Below, piece after piece: positions 1 to 7,992 of a stretch of 14,356 nucleotides of DNA (position 1 is its first letter; each line of letters begins with the position of its first letter). The notes under the pieces are model-generated. The model saw only the letters and a list, made by a program, of their open reading frames with translations, searched no databases and was not told the origin of the DNA. Both the position numbers and the translations under genes were made by a program. Origin of the DNA: Zancudomyces culisetae (lineage: Eukaryota; Kickxellomycota; Harpellomycetes; Harpellales; Legeriomycetaceae). The DNA lies in NCBI GenBank assembly GCA_001969505.1, contig LSSK01000577.1, positions 1 to 14,356 on the forward strand. The letters are read 5' to 3'.

Positions 1-1418
1 CGCTTTTTGGGTCCCCAGTTTTTGGTTGGGTTGACTTGGTACCTCACCAGCTTAATCTTTCGAGACTCGCCTACAGCATTGGCATTGTAGGTGAAATCAA
101 CATTTGTCACGGTTTGTGGTTTGTTTATAATGTTTCCAATATACTGTTGCTCCCTGTTTTCGGGATCAACCTGTTTGCTACCGCATGTCTTTGCCAATTC
201 TCTGACAATATCCCAGATTACATAGTCTGGCGCATCGGTTTTGATGGAACCAGGACATGTATGTGAGCATGAAACCTTGTACCCGGCGTTACAGATCGCA
301 GAAGTAACCTTAATTATTGGTGGACACGCACCCATCTTTACACTCGAGCACAAGCCTGTCAGTGTGTAGAAAAACGGGTTGCTCAACTCTTCTGAAATCA
401 CCTTTACCATCCCCTTCATTCGCTTTTCTGTACCAAATTTCCCAGGATTATTGCAAATGTGCTCGTACAAACTATCTACAAACGTTTTGTCATGAATATC
501 TGATAAATAACAAGGTCCTCCGAGTTTCAAACTCGAGCCGCAATTGCTACAAGCCTGCGAAACACCATGCACCACTGATGGTGTATACTTGAAATTGTTT
601 TGCTGGTTATTGAGTGCTGTCTTTTTACCAAATGGCTGTACCCCAAAGCTGTGGCACTTGGTACAACTCACCACTATACCTGAATCTGTTATACCGTCCT
701 TACAGTCCTTGGGGCTGTCGTACACCACAATAAAAACCCGGATATAAAAATCTATGCTACAGCTCATTAATGGCTTGATCCTCCGCTTGTATTTTGCCGC
801 ACTACTTTGCACTGAATACAACAGAAGCCGCAGCGCAAGCTCGTGCTTAAACTCGCTTTTCATTGGCATCCCACCGTATTTTGCAAAGCATGTTTCTGGA
901 TGATTCATACTCGCTAACACCGCTAAATCAGTACACGTTATACACAGCAAGCCTCCCGACTTTACACTTTGCACAGCTCCGTCTATAAACTGCGCTGCAC
1001 TTCCATATGGATCTAGATCTATCACCTCATACTGCTTACTGCTTTCCCGATGCGAATACAACACCTCCATCACATCCCCTTTGTGCGCCTCAACTTTTCC
1101 TTCTGGAATTTCATTGTATGCTATATTCCGCTTTATCGACTCTACTGCCTCCTCTGACAAATCGTTTGCCACTATCTTCTGAATACTCTCGATTTCTTTC
1201 GCATACCGTATTGAACGCAACCCCGATGCTGACAAACCCTCAAGTATCACAGCCTTCTCCTTTTTGTATAGCTTTTCTCTCCATGTTGAAATTGAGGCAA
1301 TTGACATGTCCCGGTTGAATTCCTGGACCGGATTGTAAAAGACCTCATTTTGTTTCGGGTAAAGGATTTTTGCCTTTCCTTCTGTTACTTGATCGTATTT
1401 GTCAGGATCTACCTCCAT
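1..1418 (-). CDS. TRM1: tRNA (guanine(26)-N2)-dimethyltransferase, C-terminus off the left edge
   Basis: Transfers two methyl groups from S-adenosylmethionine to N2 of guanine-26 in tRNA. In yeast the enzyme serves both nucleus and mitochondria. The frame is open from ATG at 1418 to the window edge (472 codons plus two bases) with no intron. An in-frame TAA lies about 20 codons upstream with no ATG between, so this is the first possible start. Visible family landmarks are EFNRDMS near residues 33-39, the SAM-binding stretch ASGLRSIRYAKE at 64-75, NDLS at 85-88, the catalytic-type DLDPYG at 134-139, CTDLAVLA at 162-169, CFAKYGG at 177-183 and two CxxC pairs at 252/255 and 290/293, likely zinc ligands. 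The frame ends at NWGPKK, close to the usual core end; yeast-like proteins have roughly 60-100 more residues. Whether there is a mitochondrial presequence form is not visible. Divergent from the gene at 3090. Confidence 0.96.
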   Translation of the reverse strand, partial: MEVDPDKYDQVTEGKAKILYPKQNEVFYNPVQEFNRDMSIASISTWREKLYKKEKAVILEGLSASGLRSIRYAKEIESIQKIVANDLSEEAVESIKRNIAYNEIPEGKVEAHKGDVMEVLYSHRESSKQYEVIDLDPYGSAAQFIDGAVQSVKSGGLLCITCTDLAVLASMNHPETCFAKYGGMPMKSEFKHELALRLLLYSVQSSAAKYKRRIKPLMSCSIDFYIRVFIVVYDSPKDCKDGITDSGIVVSCTKCHSFGVQPFGKKTALNNQQNNFKYTPSVVHGVSQACSNCGSSLKLGGPCYLSDIHDKTFVDSLYEHICNNPGKFGTEKRMKGMVKVISEELSNPFFYTLTGLCSSVKMGACPPIIKVTSAICNAGYKVSCSHTCPGSIKTDAPDYVIWDIVRELAKTCGSKQVDPENREQQYIGNIINKPQTVTNVDFTYNANAVGESRKIKLVRYQVNPTKNWGPKK

Positions 1419-1707
1419 TTCCCCTGTCGTGCTTTTAGTTTGTATAAAGCTTGAAAAAATAAAAAATTTTACAAGGTTTTAATTTTTTTTTTATTATTTA
1501 CCAAAGCCAATTTTAAACACGAAATCATGGCTAGATCACCACTATTGGCCAGACAATTTTTTATGAAATATTTTTTTGCTTTTGCCAACTTTGGGAGATC
1601 CGATTCAAAGAAAACATCAATCAACTGCCAATTTAGCCCGACCTGGCATAACACAATACCTACAACCACCCATTTCCCTCCCCCTCATTTTCTCTCCTCG
1701 ATTTCTA

Positions 1708-1724
1708 CTATACTATACTATACT
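1708..1724. repeat. TATAC pentanucleotide microsatellite
   Basis: Just over three copies of a 5-bp TATAC unit directly after a CT-rich tract. Too short to imply function. Confidence 0.6.
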
Positions 1725-2937
1725 GGATATACATCAGTACAGCTGCGATATAATCGATGTTATACCGTATTAGTTTTTTTTTCTGGAAAAGTGTATTCAC
1801 CAGTCTTGAATCTTTGAGACTTGAAATAAAATGCTGAAACAACACATAACCGACATTTAGGTACCAAGTTTTTTCTGGAGTGCACCTCTACCAGCTTGAT
1901 CAAACAAAGGTCAACTATTTCCAAACATTAATCGTAAATTAAATCACTTTATTTAACAACTGTTACACGTCGTGCTAGAAGTTCTAGTTTGTAAGATTTC
2001 AATCTTTTTGTCAGGTTAACGATGCGTACTTGTTAGTATTTTTATCACTGCGCTAGATGTTTTCCGGGCATTACTTGATGAGAATACTGCACCATTCATG
2101 CTTGAGCGGAAACACATGAAATCCTCCATTTTTCAATTTCTAATATCCTATACTTTGTTTTTTTTCACTTTCACTTTCATCACGTCATAATGATAATCGC
2201 TTATCTTTATAGAATTTTACGGTTAATTTTTCTAATCCTAAATCCACTGCTAACTACCTCGGTTGTATTCCGACCTCTCTCGTCTTATTTTTTTATGTGT
2301 TTGACAAATATAACTTGAAATCAAAAATATGGCTACAAATAGAATGGATGGTGCTGTAGTATCGAGAATCTACTGTGTGATTGTTCTATAAAGTCCTCAT
2401 GACGCAAGTTACATGTGGCGTGTTTTAGTTAGCAATGGGTTAGCCATTATTTTATAAGCTGTATTACATTTACCGTTATTATCCGTTTTATTTAAAAACT
2501 AAACTTGAAAATTTTAATATTATTGCATATTAAAAATGCAAACAAGATTATATATTGCATAAAAACTCAAGTATCCTTAAGATATGTATTCCGTCTAAAA
2601 AGTATGTATTCATAAAGTCAACACTTTTGGGGTTTTGAGGTTGAAATTATACCCTTTAAAGAAATAAAAAATATAATACTTGGGTCTAGTAAATGTAAAA
2701 AGGACCAACTATACCGCATAAAAAGTTTGTGGTTACAAAGGATTGAATGTGTTATTTCGATGAGCACTACCTGCCATACAGATAAAGATATTTTTCGGAT
2801 CTCTTTACAGGTTATCCTGTTGTATATTTTGAATACGTACACAATGTCAGCTTACACAAGTTTATTTATATTAAACTTGGTGTTCGTTTATACCTTGTTT
2901 TTTGTTGTTTTTATTTTCATAATTACATGGAATCGGA

Positions 2938-2947
2938 GTATATAAAG
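2938..2947 (+). promoter_or_regulatory. Probable TATA box for the 3090 gene
   Basis: GTATATAAAG, about 145 bases upstream of the ATG at 3090. The spacing implies a 5' leader of roughly 110-120 bases. A weaker TATAAATA-like run lies at about 3011. Call rests on consensus and position only. Confidence 0.5.
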
Positions 2948-3089
2948 CCCATCACTTCTTATCATTCTACATGAACTAAAAAAAAAGAAAAGTAAAATTC
3001 TGTAAAGGCTTATAAATAAGATCTTGGTCTCAGAAAAAAGTAAAAATAAATTAGTACTTGCTTTTAAATCGATCTACTGTATAAAAAAA

Positions 3090-3713
3090 ATGAGAGCAAA
3101 AGTAATCGTATTATTCAGCATCTCCTTATCGGGCTTTGTAAGAGCGCAAAACTGTCCCGGGCCTGTAACAATTTGCGCAGGAGACGTTATAGCCAGGTGT
3201 GTAAAAGGAATTTGGCAATCATCTGTTTGTCGGTATGGCCACACATGCACGTCTATTCCTTATGGAAATGCCTATTGTACCATAAACCAGGGTGGATCGG
3301 CCACCCAGGGTATACAGGAAAGCGGATATACCCAAACTACGCCAATCACACCATATACTTCACAGGATGATTATTCTTCCACTATTAGATACACCACTCG
3401 TTATCAATCATCCTCAGTATCAACAATAGCACCCAATCCTACCTCATACTCGCAAATCAATCCTGGATACTCCGTTCCTAACCCACCCTACAGTACATCC
3501 AATGTAATATATGCTTCATCCCAAGACACAAGCATTTCGTACAATGTGGATACAGATGCATTCCCAGCAACTTGCACCAATGCCGACGCGACATTGAGCA
3601 TTTCTGGATCCACTTCTCTCTCCACCGCTTCCTCATCTGCAAACCTCAAGATCATGTCTGTACCTGCTACCCTAACGGTTTTTTTAGCTTTGCTTTACCA
3701 AATAATGAATTAG
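3090..3713 (+). CDS. Secreted, GPI-anchored Cys-rich protein with CBM19-like module and Tyr/Ser/Thr-rich linker
   Basis: A 207-residue predicted wall or plasma-membrane surface protein. Residues 1-19 form a signal peptide with a VRA-Q cleavage site. Six cysteines (22, 29, 37, 47, 53, 63) lie in a GDVIARCxxGxW...CxxGxxC pattern resembling the fungal chitin-binding CBM19 fold; this assignment is by pattern only. Residues 64-180 are Ser/Thr/Pro-rich, likely O-glycosylated, with an unusually high tyrosine content and one extra Cys at 162. The C-terminus has small residues (SSSAN, 181-185, candidate omega site), a short spacer and a hydrophobic tail ending near 207, as in GPI-anchor signals. The ATG at 3090 follows an A-run and directly precedes the signal peptide. 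An upstream in-frame extension from a TTG at 3024 would bury the signal, so it is not used. Plus-strand AATAAA at 3847 can end the transcript. Function unknown; chitin or wall binding is inferred. Confidence 0.85.
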   Translation: MRAKVIVLFSISLSGFVRAQNCPGPVTICAGDVIARCVKGIWQSSVCRYGHTCTSIPYGNAYCTINQGGSATQGIQESGYTQTTPITPYTSQDDYSSTIRYTTRYQSSSVSTIAPNPTSYSQINPGYSVPNPPYSTSNVIYASSQDTSISYNVDTDAFPATCTNADATLSISGSTSLSTASSSANLKIMSVPATLTVFLALLYQIMN

Positions 3714-4138
3714 GAAAACCATTTACTCCTATACTCGAGTACTCTTTAGCGTACTTCTTTTGATTCTTTTATATCTACATTCATTTATTAGTGGGATTAT
3801 TTTTAAGCATGTTGGATTGCGGAACCATTTAGTACAGAAACGAAGTAATAAAGTAACGGTTAAATTGGAAAGCCACTGTAAATTATATTATCATAATTTA
3901 TTATTTTTTGTCAACAAACATATCATAGATATAGTATGTACCTGCCCACTTTGGGGAGGATGATTGTTTAGTTTTTTAGTCAGTTTTGTATATTTTTTAA
4001 AAGTAAAATACGAATAAAGTTTGGATAAAGTTATAAAATGAATTGGTTTGTATTATCTAATTTATCCTATAATTAATAAGAGAGCTGGGGGGGGAATAAA
4101 GACCTGTTATTTGATCTTATGAAATAAATTAAAAACCT
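3714..4138. other. Convergent 3' intergenic region
   Basis: Holds the 3' ends of the plus-strand surface protein gene and the minus-strand transporter gene. It is AT-rich, with an eight-G run at 4087-4094. Small plus-strand open frames here have no coding signature. Confidence 0.6.
3847..3852 (+). terminator. AATAAA polyadenylation signal candidate
   Basis: AATAAA, 134 bases after the stop at 3713. A second AATAAA is at 4013-4018. Either could serve the secreted-protein gene; both lie before the convergent gene that ends at 4139. Confidence 0.4.
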
Positions 4139-4822
4139 TTATACATTCTTTTCTGGAAACACAACGTTACCTTTAGGAAGCGTGAAAATGCTGTTTTGTT
4201 TGGTAATCAATATGGCTGCAGAGCTATAGAACGAGATAGATGCCAACATTATACCAAACACGCCAGCTACCTTAAAGAGGACTTCATTGCCTGTCCATGC
4301 TGCTACAGTTACAAGGTGTATATATATATTGAAAATTATAAACAGCAGCAGTGTGTTCAGTCTTGCCCGTAAATTGCACAGTAAAAGAATGAATGCCCAG
4401 ATACTCACTGGTAAATGGGAAATACCAGCCTGGATGTCGTAGATTTCTTTAAACTGGGGGTCATATGACACTGGATTATTGAACATCATGTATGTCCTAA
4501 GGCCCTTCGATATCCAGATACCCCCAAAGGATACAAACACAGCTCCATGGAAAGTATCACCATTCATGTATTGTATAATTCCGGCAACGGCCTGTGACAT
4601 TCCGCCAAGCATTGTGGCATTTCCAGCTAGAAAGTACAGTTTTTCGTATCGCGTCACTGGCCAATGGTAAAAAAAGAGGAGGGCCTCTTCCAGGACTGTG
4701 AACGCAAATGATACAACGCCTAACGGCACAGCATCGCCATACTTGGGTTTTTCTTCTATCACAATCTTGTGTTTCTCAAGATCCAGTCTGGTATCTGGTG
4801 TAGCGTATCCACTGAAGTTCAT
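4139..4822 (-). CDS. GPR1/FUN34/YaaH (Ady2/Ato/SatP) family acetate/ammonium-type transporter
   Basis: A 227-residue, six-helix membrane protein. Helices lie near 32-52, 63-85, 93-113, 133-150, 156-176 and 182-204, after a polar cytosolic N-terminus. Members of this family move acetate or other monocarboxylates across the plasma membrane and have been linked to ammonium export. Family signs are AVPLG at 31-35 (degenerate form of the NPxPLG signature), GGMSQAVAGIIQYMNGDTF at 73-91, a helix-5/6 region with WTGNE at 176-180 and AGVFGI at 186-191, and NSIFTLPKG at 210-218, the typical C-terminal end. It is shorter than yeast Ady2 (about 283 residues) but within the family range, single-exon and intact. 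A TATA-like element lies about 110 bases upstream of the start. The loss of Asn and Pro in the first-helix motif leaves the substrate uncertain. Confidence 0.96.
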   Translation of the reverse strand: MNFSGYATPDTRLDLEKHKIVIEEKPKYGDAVPLGVVSFAFTVLEEALLFFYHWPVTRYEKLYFLAGNATMLGGMSQAVAGIIQYMNGDTFHGAVFVSFGGIWISKGLRTYMMFNNPVSYDPQFKEIYDIQAGISHLPVSIWAFILLLCNLRARLNTLLLFIIFNIYIHLVTVAAWTGNEVLFKVAGVFGIMLASISFYSSAAILITKQNSIFTLPKGNVVFPEKNV

Positions 4823-4908
4823 CTTGGTAGTAGTTATTTTTGATTTACTTTTTTAACTCCTGAGTAGAAATGGTACTTAATGCTATTAAAAGCCAAGTTG
4901 TTCTTATT

Positions 4909-4925
4909 TTTGTTGTTGTTGTTGT
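4909..4925 (-). repeat. CAA trinucleotide repeat in the transporter leader or promoter
   Basis: Five CAA units on the minus strand (TTG on plus), between the TATA-like element and the transporter start. In this position it would be near the transcription start or in the 5' leader. CAA runs are unstructured in RNA; any translational role is a guess. Confidence 0.6.
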
Positions 4926-4927
4926 GA

Positions 4928-4937
4928 TTATATATAA
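4928..4937 (-). promoter_or_regulatory. TATA-like element upstream of the transporter
   Basis: TTATATATAA, about 105-115 bases upstream of the ATG at 4822 and directly upstream of the CAA repeat. It is palindromic, so orientation is assigned from the downstream gene. Confidence 0.45.
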
Positions 4938-5353
4938 TGCAGAAGCTTGTTAGTCCTGATTAGTCGATGGTTATGTTGCGTTTTAGGAGTTTTGTTTATG
5001 TGTCTATTTATAGTTTTTGCAATATCACATTTAGACTTGTGGTATAAGATATTAAATTTTAATTAAAGACAGGTGATATAAGATTTACTCTATGGCATCG
5101 GCTTATACTTAATACAGAGTAAAGTAAGAGTATCCTGATAAAATAGTGTATAAAAACAAGTGTCTCTCTTATTAAAGACCAATAGCTTTACATAAGTGCG
5201 TTAATATTCGGTAAGATATATTGATTATTTAGTAACATGTTTTTCTGAATGCATTATGTAACGTATCCGCTCTATTGCTAATGGTTGAGAAAATGATGCA
5301 TGTTGGTAAATAGCTAGGCATGTAGCTTTAGTAACCTCCCATTCAAACTATAG

Positions 5354-5722
5354 ACCACATTGGCCATTATTGTGTCGTTTTATTTGGCAAGCTGTGGTAT
5401 ATCTGATCTGTGGGGGTGTTGCGGGAAAGAGCTGGAGAGCAAAACCCCAGCTGCTAGCAATGGGAAAATAAACCCTTTCTTTGTTGGTCAGGTTACTTTA
5501 TTTCTGGCCCAACATCCTGCAGCCAAATTCCGACGATTAAGTCACCTCTTTACTAATAGTATTCGCCATGTTGCTGCTCATCATCTCCCTAAACCTACTA
5601 ATAATTTTAAATTAGCACAATTTCCAGTAAATATGTATATTGTCGAACTTATTTTTTACCCAATAAATGGGCTGAGAAAATTTACCCATATATCTGATTT
5701 GGCTGACGTTGTGTTGTTATAA
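5354..5722 (+). CDS. Orphan open frame, 122 codons, not recognised
   Basis: An open stretch between TAG at 5351 and TAA at 5720, in a segment visibly richer in G+C than its AT-rich surroundings. There is no ATG near the beginning; the first ATG is at about 5632. The preceding bases ACTATAG would be a good TAG splice acceptor, so it could be an internal or terminal exon, or a decayed element fragment. The translation has a Cys/Trp/Gly patch near residue 22 and a His-rich stretch (RHVAAHHLPK). I recognise no family and found no partner exon. Confidence 0.2.
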   Translation, partial: TTLAIIVSFYLASCGISDLWGCCGKELESKTPAASNGKINPFFVGQVTLFLAQHPAAKFRRLSHLFTNSIRHVAAHHLPKPTNNFKLAQFPVNMYIVELIFYPINGLRKFTHISDLADVVLL

Positions 5723-7177
5723 AAATGACTGCCGATTGGGTAATAATTCCACCGACAAAAAGGTCATTTAATGTGCGAAAGCTTGTAAAGAGAAATAACC
5801 GTTTTTCTGCACCATATTTCCCAAAGCCAGTGGTGTCCAATCATTAATATGTAGCACCACTAAAACTTCCCCCCCACTAGATTTGATGTATGAAAATGAT
5901 TATAGTAGTGATTTTTTTGCTAATAAGATACTAAAAAGGTGATTTATTTTTATTGGGTAGTTTTTGTTGGTAAATTGCTTGAGAGTGGCCAGCATGGAAT
6001 GATTATCTCATATACCAACAATCCTGCTTAGCGTGACAATATTTGTGCATTAAGTGTATACAAGAAAGCATGAGATATACACGTTTTATATTAAAAGTAT
6101 CTCGTTGTATTGCCATGTTTCAAAAAGCACGCTTATTAAACAGATATTATTGAATAGCTATCTCAATTTTGAGTTGAATTTGAGATAATAAAGAAAAGGA
6201 TGTAGTTAAAACAGAAAAGCGCGAAATTAACCACACGGTACTCTTTCTTTTCTCTCATAGAATTTGTAATGCGATTGTACACAGATACACGCTGGAATGA
6301 AAGGTATCCATAATCTTGGTAGCGTTGAACAGAATGAATTAGATTCTTTCCGTATTTGTGTTTAGACGCACGCAAACAACTCTAGTTAGATCTAAGATTC
6401 AATTTACAGGCCAGTGCAAAAATATAACCAAAAATATAACCAAAAATACTTTGTTATTTTGAGGAAATCTTATCATCGATTACACGTTTGATAAAAAGAA
6501 AAACGTTTGGGTAATAAAAGTAAAGAAAGAAAAGGTAACATGATCGTTTCCCTTATGCTTAGCACCTAGGTATTTGGGCTAACAGCCAGAGCTTTTATTT
6601 ACTTATTTTGATATCGATTGAAATCCCCAACATTAAGGGAATATAGACGCAGTTTTGATATGTGTTTATATATTCAGCTTTTCTAGCATCACCATTCCCC
6701 AAATCCCAGAACAACCTCATTCGATGAAAAAAAAAACAGTGCATATTTTCTTTTTATGGGAAGTGAAAAAAGAGTGAAATGGAAACTGAAAATGAGGTGA
6801 GCTGATTTCTACAAAAAAAGGCACAATGACGGTTATGTATTTTTATAGTTCTATTTCATCATACACCATTGTATACCTTTCTTAGGATTCCTGGGTCTTT
6901 TTAGTGATATCTAATTCTAGAACTGAAAACTTGGATTATTAAATGAGCAAATAAAATAAAAAACGCAAAAATAAACTGACGGTTTGGGCTGATACCCTAT
7001 TTTGCTTGTTAATAAATTAGCCAATTTAGTGGAAATCGATGCTATGATTTAGTATAGAATTATTAGTAAATATATAGTAGAAAAACATTGATTCTTTGAA
7101 GAAAAAAAACTGTTAGTCGAGTTTGTAAACTGAATTACAGTATCAGATTTTAAATGTTTGTGGATAGGCAAATGAAC

Positions 7178-7294
7178 AAGCTAAAGCTTTAGCTTTTATA
7201 TGATTTATATTGTGCTCAATGTACGACATCTCGTACGTTTTAGACAGAAGTATTCTGTTTCCAGTATATGAATGTAGATGTGGGAATAGAATAC
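7178..7294. repeat. Cluster of three inverted repeats
   Basis: An 18-bp perfect palindrome, AAGCTAAAG/CTTTAGCTT, lies at 7178-7195. GTACGA and TCGTAC flank a 4-base loop at 7221-7236. GTATTCT at 7250-7256 pairs with AGAATAC at 7288-7294. No known element is recognised. Confidence 0.5.
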
Positions 7295-7390
7295 AAAAAT
7301 ATATGATGTCAGTGTTATGGCTATTTTATTTTATCTTGTTTGTGGAGTGAGTTGCTGAATTTAACTAACAAATAAAAGAAACTGGTGAGT

Positions 7391-7735
7391 TTATGCATAA
7401 CAAAATCGGATAGGACACATCCAGGACGTCGTTAAAACGTAAGAAATGCAAAGAAACAGGAACGTTTGTGGTTTGAATGAACTCAAAGTGAACTTTTCAA
7501 CATGTAAATCCATATCCTTTAGACTGGCCGCTCTTTTTTTGGCACCATTCTCATACAACCCAGACAAGAATTGGCAAGTTATGAGTAGCATACTTTTATT
7601 TATATTTTTTATGATGCACTCCACTTGTCCCTTGGTGTAACCTCTTCCCCAAAAAGAGGAAACAATACTTAAAGAGAAGTAGATACAGCCTGTTCTATAG
7701 TGAACTTTGAATACAACACTATAATCAAATACCAA
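7391..7735 (-). CDS. Orphan open frame, about 114 codons, not recognised
   Basis: Minus-strand open frame in the 3' flank of TFB4, starting only from a TTG; the first in-frame ATG leaves about 66 residues. The middle part reads as a plausible soluble segment (GYTKGQVECIIKNINKS, then a Lys/Asp-rich part), and the end is hydrophobic. A TAG acceptor-like TGATTATAG precedes it, so an exon is possible, but no other exons were found. It may be chance. Confidence 0.15.
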   Translation of the reverse strand: MVFDYSVVFKVHYRTGCIYFSLSIVSSFWGRGYTKGQVECIIKNINKSMLLITCQFLSGLYENGAKKRAASLKDMDLHVEKFTLSSFKPQTFLFLCISYVLTTSWMCPIRFCYA

Positions 7736-7992
7736 AGCGAACGATAGCTAGATTAAAAATATTCACCTAAGCAGAGCACTTTCTAATAAAGGTTGATATC
7801 GTGGGAGCTCCGTAACTTGTAAATACGTTTATTAGATAAAATCTAAAGTAAACATAGTTGGCAGATGCGGATGGAAGGCGAGAAGATTAATCCGTAGTAT
7901 CAGCAGAGTCAATTGTGGCTTTAACATCTTAATTTTCCCTAGATAACATTGACGAGAAAAAAAAAACAACCGATTAATAGTAAATGCACAGA

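Larger units (their letters stand above)
1419..3089. other. Intergenic region between divergent genes
   Basis: No gene could be supported here. Open frames at 1469-1669 (minus) and 1527-1817 (plus) overlap antisense, are short and match nothing recognised. Notable composition: a pyrimidine-rich plus-strand stretch at about 1655-1705, a short TATAC pentamer repeat at 1708-1724, and TTTCAC-type hexamers at 2164-2182. The left part presumably carries the TRM1 promoter and the right end the promoter of the 3090 gene. The rest is AT-rich with frequent stops in all frames. Confidence 0.6.
4938..7992. other. Long AT-rich intergenic region
   Basis: About 3 kb between the transporter promoter and the 3' end of TFB4 with no recognised gene. 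Stops are dense in most frames. Two open frames stand out (5354-5722 plus, 7391-7735 minus; listed separately). Other visible structure: a direct repeat of AAAAATATAACC near 6418-6446, an inverted-repeat pair TTACCCAAT/ATTGGGTAA (about 5656-5664 and 5735-5743), and a cluster of inverted repeats at 7178-7294. No tRNA or rRNA signature was found. Confidence 0.5.

Noticed and set aside
1469-1817. Overlapping open frames on both strands upstream of TRM1, including a presequence-like MARSPLLARQFF start
   Set aside because: Short, antisense to each other and without family resemblance; attempts to splice the minus frame onto TRM1 break the reading frame.
2618-2945. Small antisense open frames upstream of the 3090 gene
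   Set aside because: Composition matches AT-rich noise, and the plus frame runs into the probable TATA box.
3024-3089. N-terminal extension of the secreted protein from a TTG start
   Set aside because: It would bury the signal peptide behind a charged segment; the ATG at 3090 has an A-rich context and directly precedes the signal sequence.
6163-6375. Minus-strand 70-residue open frame
   Set aside because: Begins only from TTG, ends in a Phe/Ile run typical of AT-rich noise, and no splice partners or family match were seen.
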